16,303 nucleotides of DNA from an uncultured Oscillospiraceae bacterium (GTDB lineage Bacteria > Bacillota > Clostridia > Oscillospirales > Oscillospiraceae). The stretch covers positions 1 to 16,303 of the forward strand of contig CAAENU010000160.1 of assembly GCA_900757415.1 (NCBI GenBank), given 5' to 3'. Below are positions 13,149 to 16,303 of this stretch, piece after piece (positions within the stretch are counted from its first letter, which is position 1; every line of letters begins with the position of its first letter). The notes beneath the pieces are model-generated. The model saw only the letters and a program-made list of their open reading frames with translations, was not told the DNA's origin and ran no database searches. The position numbers were made by a program, and so were the translations under genes.

Positions 13149-14311
13149 CACCAGTACATCTCCCAATCTTTGGTCAGGCGGGTCAGCGCCTCCATGTAAA
13201 AATAATCGCCCCAGCTCGTGCATTCATCCACGCCCTCCGGGGTGCAGGTGTTGTAGGGGCTTTTTTTGCTGTAAGTGCCGTGCAGCAGCTGGCCGGAGCC
13301 GAGGGTACCGGGCTTTACTGCGTAGTTTGCGGCAAGGCTGGCCAGCATCTGCCGCGCCAGCGTGCGCCACTGGGCAGCTTCTGTTTCATCCACATACTTG
13401 GCTGCTTCCAGCAATCCACAAGCCACGATGGCAGCGGAGGAGGAATCCCGCGGCTCGCCGCTTTCCGGGGCAAAGAGCATATCCCAGCAGGGGATCATGT
13501 CCTCTGGCAGACGGGAAAGGTAGAACGCCAGTGCCTTGCGGAACACATCCAAAAACTTTTCATCGTGGGTGTAGGTGTAGCCAATGGCGCTGCCGTACAC
13601 GCCCCACGCCTGTCCCCGCGCCCAGAAGCTGTCGTCCTTATAGCCCTGACAGGTGCGGCCGCCCTTGGGGGTGCCGTCCGGGTTCATAAAGAAGGTGTGG
13701 TAGGTGCTGCCGTCCGGTCGGAAGGAGTTTGCCAGCGTGGTGGCGGTGTGGGCGGCGGCGATCTCGCGGTAGTGGTCGCTGCCGGTCACCTGCGCTGCCC
13801 AGTACAGCAGCGGCACGTTGAGCATGCAGTCAATGATATAGCGGTAGTTGTCGGGGTCATCCATAGTGCCCCATGCCTGCAAGAAGCGGCCGCTGGGCTG
13901 GTAGCGGGTCAGCAGCTGGTCGGCGGCGGCAATGGCGGCATTTTTGCCCTTTTCGCTGCCCACCAGCTTCCACGCTGCCACGCAGGTGGGGCTGTACAAA
14001 AAGCCCATATCGTGGTGGTCCACCTCCACCTTGCGGGCAATGCGGTCCGCAAAGCTGTCCACCTGAATGAGGGCGGCGGTCTTGAATTTTTCGTCCCCGG
14101 TGGCCTCGTAGGCCAGCCAGATCTCACCGGGCCAAAAGCCGCAGGTCCACTGGTTATTGGCGCAGCCGGGGTAGATATCGTTCACACTGGAATGGTTCTG
14201 GCACTGGTAGGTGTACAGGGGCAGATTGGTCTCCACCTGTTTGCAGGCATCGGCCAGTGCCTGCCGTGCCTCGGCGTCGGTCATCGCGTGGTTCTGGTAG
14301 TTTTTCATCAT
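13148..14311 (-). CDS. GH88 unsaturated glucuronyl hydrolase
   Basis: Hydrolyses the delta-4,5-unsaturated glucuronic acid that polysaccharide lyases leave on the non-reducing end of oligosaccharides, by a hydration mechanism. The 387-aa length and (alpha/alpha)6-barrel pattern fit UGL. The two key acids of Bacillus UGL (Asp88 and Asp149) appear to correspond to Asp101 in DHHDMGFLY and Asp161 in IIDCMLNVPLLYWA. RGQAWGVYG (232-240), EPRDSSSAAI (287-295) and C-terminal SWGDYFYMEAL are also conserved-looking. No signal peptide, so it acts on imported oligosaccharides. AAGGAG lies 5 nt before the ATG at 14311 (a second ATG follows at 14308). The gene starts 2 nt after the GUS stop and overlaps DUF2264 by one base. 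No polysaccharide lyase is seen here; lyase products may come from other microbes. Confidence 0.94.
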   Translation of the reverse strand: MMKNYQNHAMTDAEARQALADACKQVETNLPLYTYQCQNHSSVNDIYPGCANNQWTCGFWPGEIWLAYEATGDEKFKTAALIQVDSFADRIARKVEVDHHDMGFLYSPTCVAAWKLVGSEKGKNAAIAAADQLLTRYQPSGRFLQAWGTMDDPDNYRYIIDCMLNVPLLYWAAQVTGSDHYREIAAAHTATTLANSFRPDGSTYHTFFMNPDGTPKGGRTCQGYKDDSFWARGQAWGVYGSAIGYTYTHDEKFLDVFRKALAFYLSRLPEDMIPCWDMLFAPESGEPRDSSSAAIVACGLLEAAKYVDETEAAQWRTLARQMLASLAANYAVKPGTLGSGQLLHGTYSKKSPYNTCTPEGVDECTSWGDYFYMEALTRLTKDWEMYW

Positions 14312-14313
14312 GA

Positions 14314-16110
14314 TTACTCCTTAAATCCAAACGTAGGGATCTCTGCCCACCGCTGGCGCAGAAAGTGCACACCCAGCTTGGGGCGGCGGTCCCGGGTGAA
14401 CAGGCCCTTTTTGTTGCCATCCACCCGCATGGGGCCCTGCACGGTGTCGTAGTCTGCAAAGTTCCAGACAAATTCTCCCACAAACCACGGGCGCTTGTCA
14501 AACTCTGCATCCAGACGGCGGTAGAACTCCACCTGAAACTCCTCACTGAACATCTCGGCTCCGGCGGTGTGCAGGCCTGCCACAGTGTCTGCGCCGTACT
14601 CGCTCATCATTACGGGCTTGTGCTGCTCTGCCCAGAAATCCAGCTCCTGATTCAAGCCGTAGCAGGCAGCGTCCATGTCGCCGGAAAGGTTGTACCAGCC
14701 GTAGTAGCGGTTGATGCAGACGATATCCATGGTGCGGGTGGTGATATCCTTCGTATAGTCGTTCTGGCAGCAGACGAGGGTGACCGGGCGGTTCTGCGGG
14801 TCCAGCTGATGCGCCAGCTCATACAGCGGGTGCCAGTAATCGTAGGCATCCTGCGGGAAGTGCTCCAGATCCGGCTCGTTGCCAAGGCTCCACAGCACCA
14901 CGCAGGGGTGGTTTTTGTCCCGATGGATCATCTCGGCAAGCACCTGCCGGTGATGCTCCGCAAGGGGATATTCCTTGTAAGGATTCACCGCCGCCCCGCC
15001 GCCGATGCCCACCGCCGGGGTCTCGTCCATGACCAGAATGCCCTCCCGGTCGCACAGGTCGTAGAACTCCTCAGCGTAGGGGTAGTGGCTGGTACGCACC
15101 GCGTTGGCGTTTGCCCAGTGGATCAGGTTCACATCCTTCACGTTCAGCACCGGGTCAAAGCCGCGCCCATGGGCGGTAAAGTCCTCGTGCTTGCAAAAGC
15201 CCTTGAAATAGAGCGGTTTTCCGTTCAAAAGCACCTGTGTGCCCCGCACCTCAATGCTGCGCACGCCAAAGGTCTGGTCGTAGACATCCGCCCCGCAGGT
15301 GATGTGCAGGGTGTACAGGTAGGGCGTGCCGGGTCTGGGCTCCCAGAGATGCACTTCCGGGATGGTGATCGTGCCTTCTGTACCCTCGGCGCTTGCAACG
15401 GCGTTGCCGTCCGCATCCAGCACCGTGACATGGACAGGCGCGCTGCCGGTGGTTTTGACCGCATACTGCACCGTGCCGTCCACGGCGGGCACTACGGTCA
15501 CATCCTCGATATACTCTTTTGGGGTGGTGTAGAGCACCACCGGGCGGTGGATGCCCGCATAGTTGAAGAAATCAAAGTTCGGGCGGTTCTGGGGTGCGGC
15601 GGCGCGCTTGGCGGCTTCCACGCTGGGGATGCCCGCGTTGTCCGAGCCAAAGAAGGCCAGTTGTCCGTCCTCGTTGCCCACAGGCAGGGTGCTGTGGTTT
15701 ACCCGGTTGTCGCAGGCGACGGTCAGCAGCACCGTCTCGCCGGGGCGCAGCAGGGCGGTGACGTCTGCTTCAAAGGGGGTAAAGCCGCCCTTGTGCTGTG
15801 CAATGAGCTGGCCGTTCAGCCAGACCTTTGCGGTGTGGGTCACCGAGCCGAACCGCAGCACCACCCGCTGCCCGGCGCAGAAAGTGGGCAGGGTAACTTT
15901 GCGCTGATACCATGCCCAGCCGTAGTGGCGGCGCAGGGCGGTGGTCTGGTCGTTCTGGTCGTTGTAGCTGGCGGGCACGGCGATGGGCTGGGCATCCGGC
16001 AGGGGCTTTGCGGGATCGAACTGGTCTTCCACGCAGCTGCCCAGCGCAAACGCCCATGTGCCGTCAAGGCTCAGCTTCAAGCGCGCTTCATTCTGTTCAG
16101 GATATAACAT
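14314..16110 (-). CDS. uidA: GH2 beta-glucuronidase
   Basis: Retaining beta-glucuronidase of 598 aa, cytoplasmic, releasing glucuronic acid from oligosaccharides or host/xenobiotic glucuronides. Sugar-binding, Ig-like and TIM-barrel domains are in the usual order. Acid/base Glu412 is in SLGNEPD and nucleophile Glu504 in MMSEYGADT, essentially at the E. coli positions. The NKKG motif (566-569), whose Asn and second Lys contact the substrate carboxylate, is present and separates true GUS from beta-galactosidases. The segment between DETPAVG and DKNHP is about a dozen residues shorter than in E. coli GUS from memory, so a full active-site Loop 1 is lacking. GAGGG at 16119-16123 sets the start. 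It is the first enzyme gene after a sugar permease gene, with a hairpin between them. Confidence 0.95.
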   Translation of the reverse strand: MLYPEQNEARLKLSLDGTWAFALGSCVEDQFDPAKPLPDAQPIAVPASYNDQNDQTTALRRHYGWAWYQRKVTLPTFCAGQRVVLRFGSVTHTAKVWLNGQLIAQHKGGFTPFEADVTALLRPGETVLLTVACDNRVNHSTLPVGNEDGQLAFFGSDNAGIPSVEAAKRAAAPQNRPNFDFFNYAGIHRPVVLYTTPKEYIEDVTVVPAVDGTVQYAVKTTGSAPVHVTVLDADGNAVASAEGTEGTITIPEVHLWEPRPGTPYLYTLHITCGADVYDQTFGVRSIEVRGTQVLLNGKPLYFKGFCKHEDFTAHGRGFDPVLNVKDVNLIHWANANAVRTSHYPYAEEFYDLCDREGILVMDETPAVGIGGGAAVNPYKEYPLAEHHRQVLAEMIHRDKNHPCVVLWSLGNEPDLEHFPQDAYDYWHPLYELAHQLDPQNRPVTLVCCQNDYTKDITTRTMDIVCINRYYGWYNLSGDMDAACYGLNQELDFWAEQHKPVMMSEYGADTVAGLHTAGAEMFSEEFQVEFYRRLDAEFDKRPWFVGEFVWNFADYDTVQGPMRVDGNKKGLFTRDRRPKLGVHFLRQRWAEIPTFGFKE

Positions 16111-16132
16111 AACGTTTTCCCTCTATTTCTGC

Positions 16133-16168
16133 AAAAAATGCGGGGCGCGGGTACTGCCCACGCCCCGC
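16133..16168 (-). terminator. Terminator-like hairpin between permease and beta-glucuronidase genes
   Basis: Stem GCGGGGCG (16140-16147) with its complement (16161-16168), extended inward by GGG/CCC after one mismatch, with a 5-nt loop. On the minus strand it is followed by A and TTTTTT. It begins 16 nt after the permease stop and ends only about 23 nt before the GUS ATG, leaving no room for a separate promoter after it. Confidence 0.8.
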
Positions 16169-16183
16169 TTACGGGTGATTTAT

Positions 16184-16303
16184 TTAGCCCTTGATGCCGG
16201 TGGATGCCACGCCCTGCACAAAATACTTCTGCAGGGAGAGGAACACGATCAGCACCGGGATCAGTGCCACCACAGAGGCCGCCATGATCAGGCCGTACTC
16301 TGC
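16184..16303 (-). CDS. Carbohydrate ABC transporter permease, MalG type (C-terminus only)
   Basis: Only the last 39 codons are inside the window; the gene continues past the right edge. The visible protein has one hydrophobic helix (LIMAASVVALIPVLIVFLSL) followed by QKYFVQGVASTGIKG, the standard C-terminal ending of MalG/CUT1 permeases. It is therefore an inner-membrane subunit of a second sugar importer, presumably with its partner permease and binding protein further right. The genes that follow suggest its cargo is glucuronate-containing oligosaccharides or glucuronides. Confidence 0.85.
   Translation of the reverse strand, partial: AEYGLIMAASVVALIPVLIVFLSLQKYFVQGVASTGIKG

Noticed and set aside
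9226..16107. Very long open frames on the + strand opposite beta-galactosidase, DUF2264, GH88 and beta-glucuronidase
   Set aside because: They mirror high-GC coding sequence on the other strand, have low-complexity Ala/Gly/Val/His-rich products without domains, and lack ribosome binding sites.
1..16303. CRISPR arrays, rRNA genes, intact tRNA genes, insertion-sequence transposases
   Set aside because: No regularly spaced repeats, rRNA-like sequence, complete cloverleaf or transposase frame was found on either strand.

Overview
The window looks like a chromosomal carbohydrate-use region of a moderately high-GC gut Clostridium relative, most likely Faecalibacterium or a close Oscillospiraceae genus. 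The reasons are the codon use, the LplB/YtcP-type sugar ABC systems, the glycosidase mix and a solute-binding protein whose signal combines a twin-arginine motif with a lipobox. This is a judgement from sequence style, not a database match.

Left block (1-5071, + strand): an apparent operon with two CUT1-type permeases (the first cut by the window edge), a 557-aa lipoprotein binding protein and a cytoplasmic GH32 beta-fructosidase. No ATPase gene is present, as is usual when these systems share a housekeeping MsmK-type ATPase. The likely job is import and hydrolysis of sucrose or short fructans. A strong terminator (5106-5152) closes the operon.

Middle block (5169-8349): a minus-strand SDR dehydrogenase of the gluconate 5-dehydrogenase/KduD/DhuD type has its own terminator and a promoter with a dyad. 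Next comes a junction (about 6240-6476) with two 31-bp direct repeats that carry the 3' end of a tRNA-Leu, two hairpin terminators and the odd 3' end of a lone large serine recombinase gene. An AT-rich 397-bp gap follows, holding the recombinase promoter, a 23-bp palindrome and a long terminator-like hairpin.

Right block (8350-16303, - strand): in transcription order, the C-terminus of a MalG-type permease, a terminator-like hairpin, GH2 beta-glucuronidase, GH88 unsaturated glucuronyl hydrolase and a DUF2264 protein form a tight uronide cluster (gap of 2 nt, then a TGATG stop/start overlap). A terminator and an extended -10 promoter then separate it from a cytoplasmic LacZ-type GH2 beta-galactosidase.

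Together the right block and the SDR suggest import and intracellular breakdown of glucuronic-acid-containing oligosaccharides. GUS releases saturated and GH88 unsaturated glucuronate, the SDR could reduce the rearranged unsaturated product, and DUF2264 is a probable further hydrolase. The most unusual parts are the tRNA-derived repeats at the recombinase end, the recombinase frame that runs through its own terminator, the hairpin inside the uronide operon, and the uncharacterised DUF2264 enzyme.
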